Assembly: GCA_035345875.1 (NCBI GenBank)
Contig: DAORDH010000024.1
Location: 1 to 64,000, forward strand
Source: UBA2033 sp035345875
Lineage (GTDB): Bacteria > Spirochaetota > Leptospiria > Leptospirales > Leptospiraceae
Length of the DNA stretch: 64,000 bases
Direction of reading: 5' to 3'
Position 1 is the first letter of the stretch; each line of letters starts with the position of its first letter. Below, piece after piece: positions 8,058 through 17,600 of this stretch. The position numbers and the translations under genes were made by a program. The notes beneath the pieces were generated by a model. It was not told the origin of the DNA. It did not search any database and saw nothing but the letters and a program-made list of their open reading frames with translations.

Positions 8058-8402
8058 ATGAAATTAATTGTAGCTATTATTCAACCACATAAATTAGAAG
8101 AGGTTAAGGCTGAATTAACTAAAAACGAGATTTACAGATTAACTGTAAGTGATGTTCAAGGTTACGGCCAGCAAAAAGGAAAGACTGAAGTCTTCAGAGG
8201 ACATGAGTATCAAGTAAACCTACTTAGAAAAGTTCGCTTAGAGATTGCAGTGAATGATGAGTTCGTAAAACCAACTGTAGATGCAATCCTAAAGTCTGCG
8301 AAAACTGGTGAGGGAAAAATTGGCGATGGTAAAATATTTATCATGCCTATCGAGGAAGTAATCCGAATCAGAAATGGCGAAAGAGGTAGCAGCGCAATTT
8401 AA
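8058..8402 (+). CDS. glnK: Nitrogen regulatory PII protein GlnK
   Basis: 114-residue PII signal protein, usual length for the family. It senses ATP/ADP and 2-oxoglutarate and docks on AmtB. The start MKLIVAIIQPHKLEEVKAEL and the T-loop GHEYQVNLLRKV with Tyr51, the classic uridylylation site, are present; the B-loop KTGEGKIGDGKIFI and the C-terminal VIRIRNGERG are intact. GGAGAT precedes the ATG. It lies 11 nt after amtB, the standard arrangement that defines the GlnK type. No uridylyltransferase gene lies in the window. An imperfect inverted repeat follows the stop codon. Confidence 0.97.
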   Translation: MKLIVAIIQPHKLEEVKAELTKNEIYRLTVSDVQGYGQQKGKTEVFRGHEYQVNLLRKVRLEIAVNDEFVKPTVDAILKSAKTGEGKIGDGKIFIMPIEEVIRIRNGERGSSAI

Positions 8403-8415
8403 GTAAAAAATCCTA

Positions 8416-8482
8416 GCATACCCTAGTTTATTTATTAAGGAATTCAATAAAGTCCTGAATAATTGTCAAACTTAGGGTATGC
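8416..8482 (+). repeat. Long imperfect inverted repeat after glnK
   Basis: GCATACCCTAGTTT (8416-8429) faces AAACTTAGGGTATGC (8468-8482); the arms match except for one bulged T, and the loop is 38 nt. It starts 13 nt after the glnK stop. It may end the transcript or form a stable 3' structure, although no T-run follows. The rest of 8403-8702 shows no gene; a weak purine-rich AGAGGA lies about 20 nt before the next start. Confidence 0.6.
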
Positions 8483-8702
8483 CTAAAATCTTTGATATTT
8501 TACAAACTAATATCAAATGTATTTGAAAGTTATCTCCTCTATTTTATATGTGATCTTAAATAATCTATTAAAAGTAATTGATTAAAATCCTAGCTACAGG
8601 AAGATATTAAATCTAATAGAAGAATTTGACTCAGTGTAATCTGAGATGAGATTAATATAAATGTGGTCTTTTACTAAAGAGGAATTTTGAATTGGTAAGC
8701 CT

Positions 8703-9038
8703 ATGGAAATGATTGAAAGAGAAAGTAATTCTATCCAAATAATTGATATTATAGGGGAAGTCGACCTATATAATACGAAAGAAATAAAAGATATGATAGA
8801 TGAAAAAATCAAGCAAGGTAAATACCAAATTATACTCAACCTATTAAAAGTTCCATTTATGGATTCATCTGGAATAGGAACGCTAGTTACAGGTATGTAT
8901 CGTTTAAAAAAATACCAAGGCAGCTTAAAAATTATTAACATTGTTGGTTCTGTTGCAAAAGTTTTTAAGATGACTGGTATGGATACTCATCTAGAGATTT
9001 TTGATAGTGAAGAAGAAGCAATAAAGTCATTCAAATAA
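8703..9038 (+). CDS. STAS-domain anti-sigma factor antagonist
   Basis: 111 residues, a lone STAS domain. The fold is visible as IQIIDIIGEVDLYNTKEIKDMID, YQIILNLLKVPFMDSSGIGTLV, and GSLKIINIVGSVAKVFKMTGM. The phosphorylatable Ser of the DSSG motif (FMDSSGIG, about residues 55-62) is present, so it should work in a partner-switching pathway with a serine kinase and a PP2C/SpoIIE phosphatase. Candidate SpoIIE proteins are encoded at 36787-38799 and, decayed, at 25642-27285; no RsbW-like kinase is visible here. The next gene starts 4 nt after the stop, suggesting one transcript. Confidence 0.9.
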   Translation: MEMIERESNSIQIIDIIGEVDLYNTKEIKDMIDEKIKQGKYQIILNLLKVPFMDSSGIGTLVTGMYRLKKYQGSLKIINIVGSVAKVFKMTGMDTHLEIFDSEEEAIKSFK

Positions 9039-9042
9039 TCCT

Positions 9043-10095
9043 ATGGGTTTATTTAAATTTTCCATTTTTGTATTCCTGATCGCTTCTTTTCTTCCTTCTT
9101 GTTCAAATTCCTCCAAAGATAAAAATAAAAAACTAATACAACAAATTATCGCATTTTACTTTTCAAGAACAACTGACAATGGCGAAAATGCGGCTAAAAT
9201 TTTTTACATAAATCCGCTCGTCAAATCTGGATCCTCCTTTAACTTAGATTTAGTGGCAGAAGCAACATCGGCTAACGTTACATCTGGAAAGAAAAAAATA
9301 GTTCTAGTTCATGGTTGGGATTACACAGACAGAGACTCAACTAGCTTATCTTTAACACAACAGAAGACTAGAATTATAAACGATAGTTGGGCAGATTTCA
9401 TAAAGACTACAACATTCGATCAAATAGTTGCAACTAAGCAGTATGATATTTATGGCTTTGATTATTTAACCTCAAATTCCATTGACATAAATGGAAAGCG
9501 ATTTAGAGCAAGACTAGATGCGTTATTTGCTAAAGAAACAGGAACGGTTGTTATATTGGCGCATTCAATGGGTGGCTTGATTACAAGATTTGCATTGTAT
9601 GAAGCTACTAGACCTGCCTATATTGCACGAATTATTACTACAGGAACTCCGTATCATGGATCTCCTTGGGCAAGTAGTCAATTTCAATCTGATAAAGGAA
9701 CGCTTGGAAATATTGCAAGTTTTCTTACAAATACCAGTGGTGGTAAAGATTTAGCTTGGGATAATTTTGATTCTAAAATTTCAGGTGCATCTAACAGCAA
9801 GTTAACCACAATCAATCAGAAAACTGACCGAGATGATTTAATTTATGCCTACTATGGTTCTGTTCTATCTTCTCAATCCTCTGGCGGATCAGGAGCGTCA
9901 ACTCCTGGACTATATCTAAGTTGTCCGGTTTTGGGAAGTAGCTTCTCTCCATCCGATTGTATAGTCCCTGTTTCTAGCGCATCACTCAGCGGAAATACAT
10001 TGAAACAAATTAGAGATTTCGGACAATACGATCATTTTGATATTAAATTCACTACTTCAACCATGCAATCAACTCTTTATAGTGATTTACCTTGA
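9043..10095 (+). CDS. Lipase-like alpha/beta-hydrolase lipoprotein
   Basis: 350-residue exported hydrolase. The N-terminus MGLFKFSIFVFLIASFLPSCSNSSKDK is a lipoprotein signal with lipobox Cys near residue 20. The core shows KKIVLVHGWDYTD (HG of the oxyanion region), the nucleophile elbow AHSMGG near residue 177, IITTGTPYHGSPWASS typical of lipases and PGAP1-like esterases, and a candidate catalytic His in QYDHFDIK near the C-terminus. The catalytic acid cannot be assigned safely. Likely an esterase or lipase on the cell surface or in the periplasm. Its stop overlaps the TTG start of the next gene. Confidence 0.85.
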   Translation: MGLFKFSIFVFLIASFLPSCSNSSKDKNKKLIQQIIAFYFSRTTDNGENAAKIFYINPLVKSGSSFNLDLVAEATSANVTSGKKKIVLVHGWDYTDRDSTSLSLTQQKTRIINDSWADFIKTTTFDQIVATKQYDIYGFDYLTSNSIDINGKRFRARLDALFAKETGTVVILAHSMGGLITRFALYEATRPAYIARIITTGTPYHGSPWASSQFQSDKGTLGNIASFLTNTSGGKDLAWDNFDSKISGASNSKLTTINQKTDRDDLIYAYYGSVLSSQSSGGSGASTPGLYLSCPVLGSSFSPSDCIVPVSSASLSGNTLKQIRDFGQYDHFDIKFTTSTMQSTLYSDLP

Positions 10096-11078
10096 GAAAG
10101 TTTTCCCATATATACATTGAATCTGACGCTTACAACTACCCAATCACAAAAGACATTCTAGAAAAGTTTCCTGACAGTATACAGCTTGAAATAAAAGACT
10201 ATAAGCATATTTTTAATAGACCAAATCAAGATTTTCTATCTCAAAAGAATTCTATTAAACTAATTCTAGCAGTAAAGAAAGATAACTTTTATTATCCTGG
10301 TTCTAATGTAGTGAATAACTATGGGTATAAAGATTTTTATTACAATACCCTTGTTTTAAATTGTCTCTACAACTGTGAATATTGCTATCTTCAAGGAATG
10401 TTTAATTCTGGAAATATAGTTGTTTTCGTAAATTTAGAAGATTTTTTCGATGCAACAAGGGAACTATCGCATAATCATCCTATTTATCTTTGTATTTCTT
10501 ACGAAACAGACCTGCTCGCATTTGAAAGAGTAGTTCCATATACATCAAAATGGATCCTATTCGCAAGAGAAAATCCAAATGTGTTAATTGAGACCAGAAC
10601 TAAAAGCAACCAATATAATCTAATTCAGAATTTAACTCCCGTAAAGAACGTTATTCTCGCTTGGACAATCTCGCCAGAAATAGTTATAAAGAACTATGAG
10701 AAAGGCGCAGCAGTATTAAATCAAAGATTGAATAATATAAAGAATGCAACCAAAGATGGTTGGAATGTTCGAATCTGTATTGATCCAATTCTCCATTTGG
10801 AAAATTGGAAAGAAATATACAAAAGCTTTATACAAAAAACTTTTTCAGAACTAAAAGAAAGTAAAATCTATGATATAAGCCTTGGTAGTTTCAGGATCAA
10901 TGCTGACTATTTAAAGAAAATGAAAAAAATGAGAACAAATTCAAAACTTCTATATTATCCATTCGAAAGACAACAAAATCTAAGTGCATATAAAAAAGAA
11001 AAAGCACAAGAAATGATATCCTTTGTAGCATCCGAAATTGAAACTTTTATAAACAAAGAAAGAATATTCATAAGCTAG
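10092..11078 (+). CDS. Spore photoproduct lyase-like radical SAM protein
   Basis: 328 residues starting at TTG, which overlaps the stop of the hydrolase. The start is supported because the family opening (a hydrophobic strand, IYIESDAYNYPITKDILEKF, then FNRPNQDFLSQKNSIKLILA) begins at once. The radical SAM cluster motif CLYNCEYCYLQG has Cys at about residues 91, 95 and 98 (CX3CX2C). YLCISYETDLLAFERV is the SPL-type segment after it. True SplB repairs spore photoproduct; close relatives occur in bacteria without spores and their substrate is unknown. A role in DNA repair is therefore an inference from the family. Low-GC codon use is like its neighbours. Confidence 0.8.
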   Translation: MRKFSHIYIESDAYNYPITKDILEKFPDSIQLEIKDYKHIFNRPNQDFLSQKNSIKLILAVKKDNFYYPGSNVVNNYGYKDFYYNTLVLNCLYNCEYCYLQGMFNSGNIVVFVNLEDFFDATRELSHNHPIYLCISYETDLLAFERVVPYTSKWILFARENPNVLIETRTKSNQYNLIQNLTPVKNVILAWTISPEIVIKNYEKGAAVLNQRLNNIKNATKDGWNVRICIDPILHLENWKEIYKSFIQKTFSELKESKIYDISLGSFRINADYLKKMKKMRTNSKLLYYPFERQQNLSAYKKEKAQEMISFVASEIETFINKERIFIS

Positions 11079-11369
11079 TTAATTAAAAAAATTGATCAGA
11101 TAAAATGTAACTTCAAACATATTGAAAAACTCTTAGGAGCGAATGCAATTAAACACTAGTTTAAATCTCTTCTAGTCAAAAGCCAAGTGATCTTGCTCAA
11201 GTATAAATTTAAAAAAAAGTTTACAAATTCATACAAATTCAAAGATAATGAACTCACCGAGTATGTATTCTTCTATTTTTTCTCCTGTTTGTATCCTATT
11301 TAGAATCAGGATGTTTCAATTATTAAAAATACTAACGAATTTAGAGGACAAGGTTTCTCTCTAATTGAT

Positions 11370-12017
11370 ATGATCCATTATAGTAAAGAAGAAATTTTTG
11401 CAGCAAAGAAACAAGTTGTAAAAGCACAAGTCGATCGATTTAAAGTAACGTATAAAAATTACTTTGAGCGCCCTGACACAATTCAAATGGTAAATTACTT
11501 TTTTGACAAAATCTATAACTTAGATGCAAAAGCCGAATGGGTTGACCTAGCTATTAGCTCCTTTGATAAAATCAAAAGCATGATCAAAGATGAGACGAGA
11601 GAAAGCATGGAACGATTAATAGAGCTCAATAATTTAACTGATAAATTAGATACTCAAATGGCATATCTCATTATCGAGAAGAATTGGACGGAAGGATACG
11701 ATCTAACCCCAGATGAATTTAAAAAGTATTTTATAGAACTAGGACATTCAGAAGAAAGATTTAAACAATTAGAAATTGTTCTACTCAATTTAAGACAATT
11801 CTATGACCTAGCACATAGACCGATAAATGCTGTATTAATAAAACCTGCGCGATTTATGGCAAAAATTTTAGGGATATATCCGTTATTTGCAACAATAGAA
11901 GAAGGATATCATGCTTGTCTTCCTGTAAACAGAGAACTGTTTGAGTCTTTTTTTGCGGAAGTAGATAAAACAGAACACGAATATCTTCGCTCCTGTTTCC
12001 CTAATTTTGGAAAGTAA
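11370..12017 (+). CDS. Conserved helical protein of unknown function
   Basis: 215-residue soluble, all-helical protein without a signal peptide or membrane segment. It contains YKNYFERPDTIQMVNYFFDKIYNL near residue 30, which resembles the motif region of the FFLEELY-motif proteins of other bacteria, but I am not certain of that relationship. The C-terminal third has IKPARFMAKILGIYPLFATIEEGYHACLPV. An AGAGGA lies about 23 nt before the ATG, so the start is not strongly supported. The MotB-like gene begins 2 nt after the stop, so they probably share a transcript. The 290 nt before it contain no gene. Confidence 0.55.
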   Translation: MIHYSKEEIFAAKKQVVKAQVDRFKVTYKNYFERPDTIQMVNYFFDKIYNLDAKAEWVDLAISSFDKIKSMIKDETRESMERLIELNNLTDKLDTQMAYLIIEKNWTEGYDLTPDEFKKYFIELGHSEERFKQLEIVLLNLRQFYDLAHRPINAVLIKPARFMAKILGIYPLFATIEEGYHACLPVNRELFESFFAEVDKTEHEYLRSCFPNFGK

Positions 12018-12019
12018 CT

Positions 12020-12757
12020 ATGCTCCCAAATGAAATGAATACAAAATCAAAAAAAAGAAGATACCCTAAGCATAAAGAAGAAAAGGATATGAGCGAGCGA
12101 TGGTTGCTAACGTATGCCGATATGATCACCCTTTTATTGGGTTTATTTATCGTTATGTATTCTATATCCACTGTAGATTTAGGTAAATTGAAAAGTGTTT
12201 CTTCTATTATTAGAGGTGGATTTGGACTAGATGATGGTGGTGATACTTTAGTTTTGGATGGATCTGATGGTATAATAAAAGACCAAGATCTTGTTCCTAA
12301 ATCTCCTCTCTATAGACTTTGGGAAAAGTTTCAAAGTAGCGTCAAACGCTTGTTAATATCTGAAAAAATTATTATTGATTTACAAAGCAATGAAGAATTA
12401 ACTCTCACGATCCCGGCTTCTTCACTTGGAGAAGGCAATATTAAATTAACCAAAGACTCCGATGAATTATTTTCTAAACTAGCTGAAGTAACCAAAGATC
12501 TAAACATCGAAATTATTTTAAGAGTTCAGATTCCATATCTAGATACAATTGAAAATAAAAAAGATCTAAACAACTGGGCATATAACTCCTACCGTGCCTC
12601 TGTTATGGCAAAATTTTTAAGTGAGAAATATGGAATACCTGAATCAAGGATTGCCGTTCAGGGTTTATCTGGCTTTAGAAAAAACTCCGCAGCTGAGACA
12701 CCAGAAGAAGCAGCCAATCAAGAAAGAATCGAAATTATGATACGTAAAAGAGAATAA
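12020..12757 (+). CDS. MotB-like membrane-anchored OmpA-domain protein
   Basis: 245 residues. A charged N-terminus is followed by SERWLLTYADMITLLLGLFIVMYSIS (about residues 26-51), the single membrane helix of MotB-type stator proteins with the conserved proton-binding Asp in YAD. The periplasmic part ends in an OmpA/MotB peptidoglycan-binding domain (NNWAYNSYRASVMAKFLSEKYGIPESRIAVQG ... QERIEIMI). No motA is adjacent, so it could be a second stator subunit for the periplasmic flagella or a non-motility relative that uses another partner. The gene order (helical protein, MotB-like, small lipoprotein) does not decide between these. Confidence 0.8.
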   Translation: MLPNEMNTKSKKRRYPKHKEEKDMSERWLLTYADMITLLLGLFIVMYSISTVDLGKLKSVSSIIRGGFGLDDGGDTLVLDGSDGIIKDQDLVPKSPLYRLWEKFQSSVKRLLISEKIIIDLQSNEELTLTIPASSLGEGNIKLTKDSDELFSKLAEVTKDLNIEIILRVQIPYLDTIENKKDLNNWAYNSYRASVMAKFLSEKYGIPESRIAVQGLSGFRKNSAAETPEEAANQERIEIMIRKRE

Positions 12758-12769
12758 AAGGACTGTTAT

Positions 12770-13180
12770 ATGAAGAATTTTTTTCTACTACTAGCTATTG
12801 CACTTATACTATCTAACACAAATTGTAAAAATAAAAAAGAAGCAGAGTTGAACGATCCCGAATGGAGAAAAGAATCCATGGAGATTGCCCAAGAAATTTG
12901 TAAGAAGTTAAGTTCCTGTATTAGTAAGGAATATTCTATCCTAAAAAAAGGATTACAAACATACGCAATGTCAGAGATTGCTCCAGAAAAATGTGCAGAT
13001 AAGAATAAAAAGAGTCGAGTTTACTTGTTAAAAGGAAACGATCCTCAATTTATTAAAGAGACTACTAGGGATTGCTACTACCAGATCCAGAAATTTTCCT
13101 GTGAGGAAATTGTATCTGGTAGTATCCGAAAAAGTAAATCCTGTCAAATGATGAAATCAATTCAACAGGAATCTTTGTAA
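12770..13180 (+). CDS. Cysteine-rich small lipoprotein
   Basis: 136 residues with a lipoprotein signal peptide (MKNFFLLLAIALILSNTNC, lipidated Cys at 19). The mature protein carries six further cysteines (EIC, SSC, KC, DC, SC, SC), enough for three disulphides in the periplasm or at the surface. Families of Leptospira lipoproteins with conserved Cys patterns are known, but I cannot name this one. It follows the MotB-like gene by 12 nt with an AAAGGA Shine-Dalgarno sequence, so it is likely the last gene of that operon. It is convergent with the gene at 13183, only 2 nt away. Confidence 0.7.
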   Translation: MKNFFLLLAIALILSNTNCKNKKEAELNDPEWRKESMEIAQEICKKLSSCISKEYSILKKGLQTYAMSEIAPEKCADKNKKSRVYLLKGNDPQFIKETTRDCYYQIQKFSCEEIVSGSIRKSKSCQMMKSIQQESL

Positions 13181-13182
13181 TT

Positions 13183-13710
13183 TTACTTAGATAAAGAATT
13201 TAATTCGTTGCGTAAAAGTTTTTCACTTTTCATAGAATAAGCAACGATTTTGCTTTTATTAGGCTTTTGCTTTCTGATTTCAAAAATTTCTCTTACCATC
13301 TTAAACTTTCTTCTGATGTGGTTGATTGCTGGTAAAGATGTTTTAAATTTTTTAGCAAGCTCTCTATCTACTAGTTTCTTATCTAATTCAAAAAGCTCTT
13401 CCATTTCCTTAACAGACCAAGTTTTCTTTGGTGTAGAACCGGGCTTCTTATAATTAAACTCGCTAATACGTTTAAGGTTTCTCTGCTTGCTACCTAACGA
13501 TTTCTTCTTTCTCCAATATGGATCTCTATTTCTTGCATAAGAAATATCTTCATATGTATAATTGGTTTTCGCCAACCACTCTGAAGTTATTGTAGCTTTC
13601 TTTCCTGGAGGTAATTTACTATTAATTGACAGAGCAATGTATTGCTCTGGAGTTTTAGCAGAAAGTAGCTTAGCTCTCTCAGAACTGATTTTTGCTATTG
13701 ATAGTTTCAT
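13183..13710 (-). CDS. Basic protein with a Myb/SANT-like DNA-binding segment
   Basis: 175 residues, strongly basic, no signal peptide. Residues about 95-140 read KKTWSVKEMEELFELDKKLVDRELAKKFKTSLPAINHIRRKFKM: a Trp-led helix, then DRELAKKF and a helix ending IRRKF, the layout of Myb/SANT-like helix-turn-helix domains that count targets by strict helix spacing. Likely a DNA-binding protein; the target is unknown. Transcription would start in the AT-rich gap 13711-13815, which has a ten-T run on the plus strand (13760-13769) and two short palindromes at 13802-13811 and 13814-13829. An AAAAGGAAAA sequence precedes the start. Confidence 0.6.
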   Translation of the reverse strand: MKLSIAKISSERAKLLSAKTPEQYIALSINSKLPPGKKATITSEWLAKTNYTYEDISYARNRDPYWRKKKSLGSKQRNLKRISEFNYKKPGSTPKKTWSVKEMEELFELDKKLVDRELAKKFKTSLPAINHIRRKFKMVREIFEIRKQKPNKSKIVAYSMKSEKLLRNELNSLSK

Positions 13711-13813
13711 TCAATTTTCCTTTTTCATAACGATTCTTTTGTTAATATATCGTATTACGTTTTTTTTTTCGACAAGAAAAATGTTGAACTTGATTTTTTT
13801 TACAAATTTGTGA

Positions 13814-13829
13814 TATTAGTGCACTAATA
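13814..13829. repeat. 16-bp perfect palindrome TATTAGTGCACTAATA
   Basis: The palindrome has no loop, so it is better suited to a protein dimer than to an RNA hairpin. It covers the last codons and stop of the thioesterase gene and lies about 105 nt upstream of the start of the Myb/SANT-like gene. A second palindrome, ACAAATTTGT, lies beside it at 13802-13811. It may be an operator for the downstream gene. Confidence 0.45.
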
Positions 13830-14676
13830 AAGCGTTATATGCCCGTATAATTTCGGGCTTTAGCTTTACGGGATTACCTGCTTTATCAATAACGCATCCC
13901 TCGGAACGACAATTTGCGTGTATCGTTCCATTTTCACCCTCTATTTCTTGCCAATAAATAATTCGAGCAGGCGTTATTTCTATTAGCCACGTTCTTATAT
14001 TTAACTCTTGAAATAGGAAAGCTGGTCTTATGAATTCAATTGTATTCTTGTAAATAACGAATGTTAGCCCCATATCTTTAAAATAATTTAAATCAGGTAA
14101 TACAGTCCTCCTAAATTCCCATCTTCCTATCTCAAAATAATTAGCATATACAGCATTATTCACATGTTGAAATGAATCTAATTCATAAGGTCTAACCTCT
14201 ATTTTTACATTTACATGCGGATAATTATGACTAGCCTTAAAATTATTATCATATTCTAGAGGTAAAATGGTGTTATCCGAGTCAGCTCCAAATTTTTTTG
14301 TGAATTGAATAGTAGCATCTACCGCTGATTTATCTTTTGCATGATATGCCCAATATGCGTCTGAAACAAAACACAATGAGCCATCTTCTTTGTATATTTC
14401 TTGCCGAAGAATTCCTCTAACTTTCTTTGTTTGAATTTGCTTACTTTTTACAGTCAAACTTTCGGGATAACGAACCTGTTCCTTGTAAAGGGAAACTGAT
14501 TTATATAAGATCATCTCTACATTTGCCTTATGAACTTCTTCCATAGGAAATTGTTGAGCAACCATCATATGAACTCTAGCCTCTTCTGTATAACGCAGAA
14601 AATTTGCATTATTTATGTGCATACTAGAGTCCATTTCGCAATGGCGAGTTGTTAAGCTATGTTCATACAAACTCAT
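13816..14676 (-). CDS. Acyl-CoA/ACP thioesterase with two hotdog domains
   Basis: 286 residues formed by two 4HBT-like hotdog halves, the layout of acyl-ACP thioesterases of the FatA type. The first half has TTRHCEMDSSMHINNANFLRYTEEAR (D ... HINNANFLRY), the second VEVRP-like PYELDSFQHVNNAVYANYFEIGRWEF; each carries the Asp/His/Asn helix motif of the fold. It should cleave acyl thioesters in the cytoplasm. Its ATG follows the stop of IcmF without a gap, so it probably acts in the same branched-chain or short acyl-CoA pathway, for instance by releasing the acid. Substrate chain length cannot be predicted. Confidence 0.8.
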   Translation of the reverse strand: MSLYEHSLTTRHCEMDSSMHINNANFLRYTEEARVHMMVAQQFPMEEVHKANVEMILYKSVSLYKEQVRYPESLTVKSKQIQTKKVRGILRQEIYKEDGSLCFVSDAYWAYHAKDKSAVDATIQFTKKFGADSDNTILPLEYDNNFKASHNYPHVNVKIEVRPYELDSFQHVNNAVYANYFEIGRWEFRRTVLPDLNYFKDMGLTFVIYKNTIEFIRPAFLFQELNIRTWLIEITPARIIYWQEIEGENGTIHANCRSEGCVIDKAGNPVKLKPEIIRAYNALLVH

Positions 14677-17600
14677 CTACATATTTCTCCTATATTGACC
14701 ACCAATCTCATAAAGAGTATTCGTCATTTGCCCTAAGGATAGAAACTTACTCACTTCCATTAGATAAGAAAACAAATTCTGATTCTCTCGAGCGGCCTTT
14801 TTCAATTGATCCATACCATGAACCGCAAAATGACTGTTAGCCGTTTCTACTTGTCTTACATTCGAGATTTGTATATCTTTTTCAAATTGAGTCGATCGAA
14901 TTACTTCATCAGGTATGATTGTAGGAGATCCTTTACGATTTAGAAATGTATTAACACCTATAATTGGTAATTTTCCTGAATGTTTTAGGTTTTCGTAAAA
15001 CAAGGATTCATCTTGAATTTTATTTCTTTGATACATTGTTTCCATTGCCCCAAGAACGCCACCTCGCTCTGATATCTGGATAAACTCTTGCAAGACTCTC
15101 TCCTCAACTAGATTTGTTAACTCCTCTACAATGAAACTACCTTGGGTTGGATTTTCACATTTGGCAAGTCCCATCTCTCGATTAATAATTAACTGAATTG
15201 CCATGGCTCTTCTTACAGAATCTTCTGTCGGTGTTGTAATTGCTTCATCAAATGCATTCGTATGCAGAGAATTGCAATTATCATAGAGAGCGGTTAATGC
15301 TTGTAAGGTGGTTCGAATATCATTAAACTCAATTTCCTGTGCATGAAGAGACCTGCCAGATGTTTGGATATGATATTTCAAAAGTTGACTCCGTATAGAG
15401 CCTTTGTATTTAAATCGAATAGCCTTTGCCCATACACGTCTAGCAACTCTTCCAAGAACTGTATACTCTGGATCCATCCCATTCGAAAAGAAGAATGATA
15501 AGTTAGGTGCAAAGTCATCTACCTTCATTCCCCTAGAAAGGTAATATTCAATATACGTAAACCCATTTGATAAAGTAAGAGCTAATTGAGTAATGGGGTT
15601 AGCTCCAGCCTCTGCAATATGGTATCCTGAAATTGAGACCGAGTAAAAATTTCTGACTTTATTCTGTATAAAATATTCCTGAATATCTCCCATTAACTTC
15701 AATGCAAAGTCTGTTGAAAAAATACAAGTGTTCTGTGCTTGGTCTTCTTTTAATATATCAGCCTGCACAGTGCCTCTCACTTTTGAGATAGCATCCATTT
15801 TAATTTTATCGTAAATCTCCTTAGGCAAGACTCTATCACCTGTTACACCTAACAAAAGTAATCCCAATTGATTGTGATTATCAGGTAATTCGCCAGAGTA
15901 ATGCGGCTTATTAACATTAGCCTCTTTGAAAATTTGCTGAATTTTACTTTCTACCTCTTTTAATAGCCCATTTTGTTTTATATATAATTCACATTGCTGA
16001 TCAATTACGGCATTTAAAAAGAAAGCTAATATCATTGGAGCAGGTCCATTGATTGTCATCGAAACTGAAGTAGAAGGTTCGCATAGATTAAATCCAGAAT
16101 AAAGCTTTTTGATGTCATCTAACGATGCAATGGAAACACCAGAGTTTCCGATTTTACCGTAAATATCCATTCGTTCATCCGGGTTTTCTCCGTATAACGT
16201 TACTGAATCGAAGGCAGTAGAGAGGCGAATTGTATTTTGCCCTTTCGTAATATAATGAAACCTTCTATTCGTTCTTTCCGGTCCACCTTCTCCTGCAAAC
16301 ATTCTAGTAGGCTCTTCTTCTGCTCGCTTAAATGGGTAAACACCAGCCGTAAAAGGAAATTCTCCCGGAACATTCTCCTGTAGAGACCAAAATAGTAATT
16401 CACCCCAGTCTTTATATCTTGGAAGAGTTATTTTGGGAATATCCAGATCGGATAATGATTTGGAGTAGTTTGCTACTTTTATTTCTTTTTCTCTGACATG
16501 ATAAATAAAATATTCTGATTTATAATTTTTAACTTTCTTCTCCCATGATTCCAAAATCACTTTGCATTCAGGATGAAGTTCATTTAAATAGGATTTATAA
16601 AGTTTCAGTAATTCTGATATTCCGAAAGAAGCAAAATGATTTTCATCGAATGGAACTTTCTCATGGAAGTGTAAATCAAGGCCTGTCCAATCTTGCTTCT
16701 CGGGTAAAAGCAATTCAATCGAACTTTTTAAACAAAACATCTTTCTAGCAAGCTCGGACTGAGTGATAGCAAATTGATTATATTCTTCAATGCTTGCAAC
16801 AATTTCAGATAGATATCTTGTTCTACTTTGCGGAATAATACCACTCCGATTTCTTTGATTTTTGTTTCTAGAATCTTTATATAACTTTGATTCAAATAAG
16901 ATATTTGTTTTTTTATGGATAATCGAGAGTAAGGAAAGATAGAAAGTATTCATTCCTTCATCATTAAATTTGGAAGCTATCGTTCCAAAGACTGGCATAT
17001 CCTCTAAATTCTGATCAAATAGTTTTTGATTTCTTTGATATTGTTTTGCTACAGATCTGAGCGCATCTTCTGCTCCAAATCGATCAAATTTATTCACAAC
17101 AACTAAATCAGCATAATCCAACATATCAATCTTCTCAAGCTGAGTGGCTGCACCAAACTCTGGAGTCATTGCATATATACTAATATCCGCAACATCGGTA
17201 ATCATTGAATCAGATTGACCGATACCCGCTGTTTCAATAAAAACAATATCAAAATAAAAAGAGCGATACAGACTTATGATTTGTGATATATGTTTATTAA
17301 CCGATAGGTTTGCTTCTCTAGTAGCGAGCGATCGCATAAATACATTTGGATGATAGATAGAATTCATTCGAATTCTATCACCAAGTAAGGCTCCGCCTGT
17401 TCTTTTTTTACTTGGGTCTATTGAGATAATTCCAATTTTTTTATCAGGGAAATCAGAGATAAATCGGCGAATTAATTCATCTGTAATTGAGGATTTACCA
17501 GCTCCACCTGTTCCTGTTAATCCAATGACCGGTATATTTTTATTTTGATTCAAATTAATTTGATCCAATAGATGACTCGGAACTTCCAAGGAATCATCCA

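Noticed and set aside
13760..13769. Ten-T run as a phase-variation tract
   Set aside because: It is in a non-coding AT-rich gap and such runs are common here; nothing shows switching.
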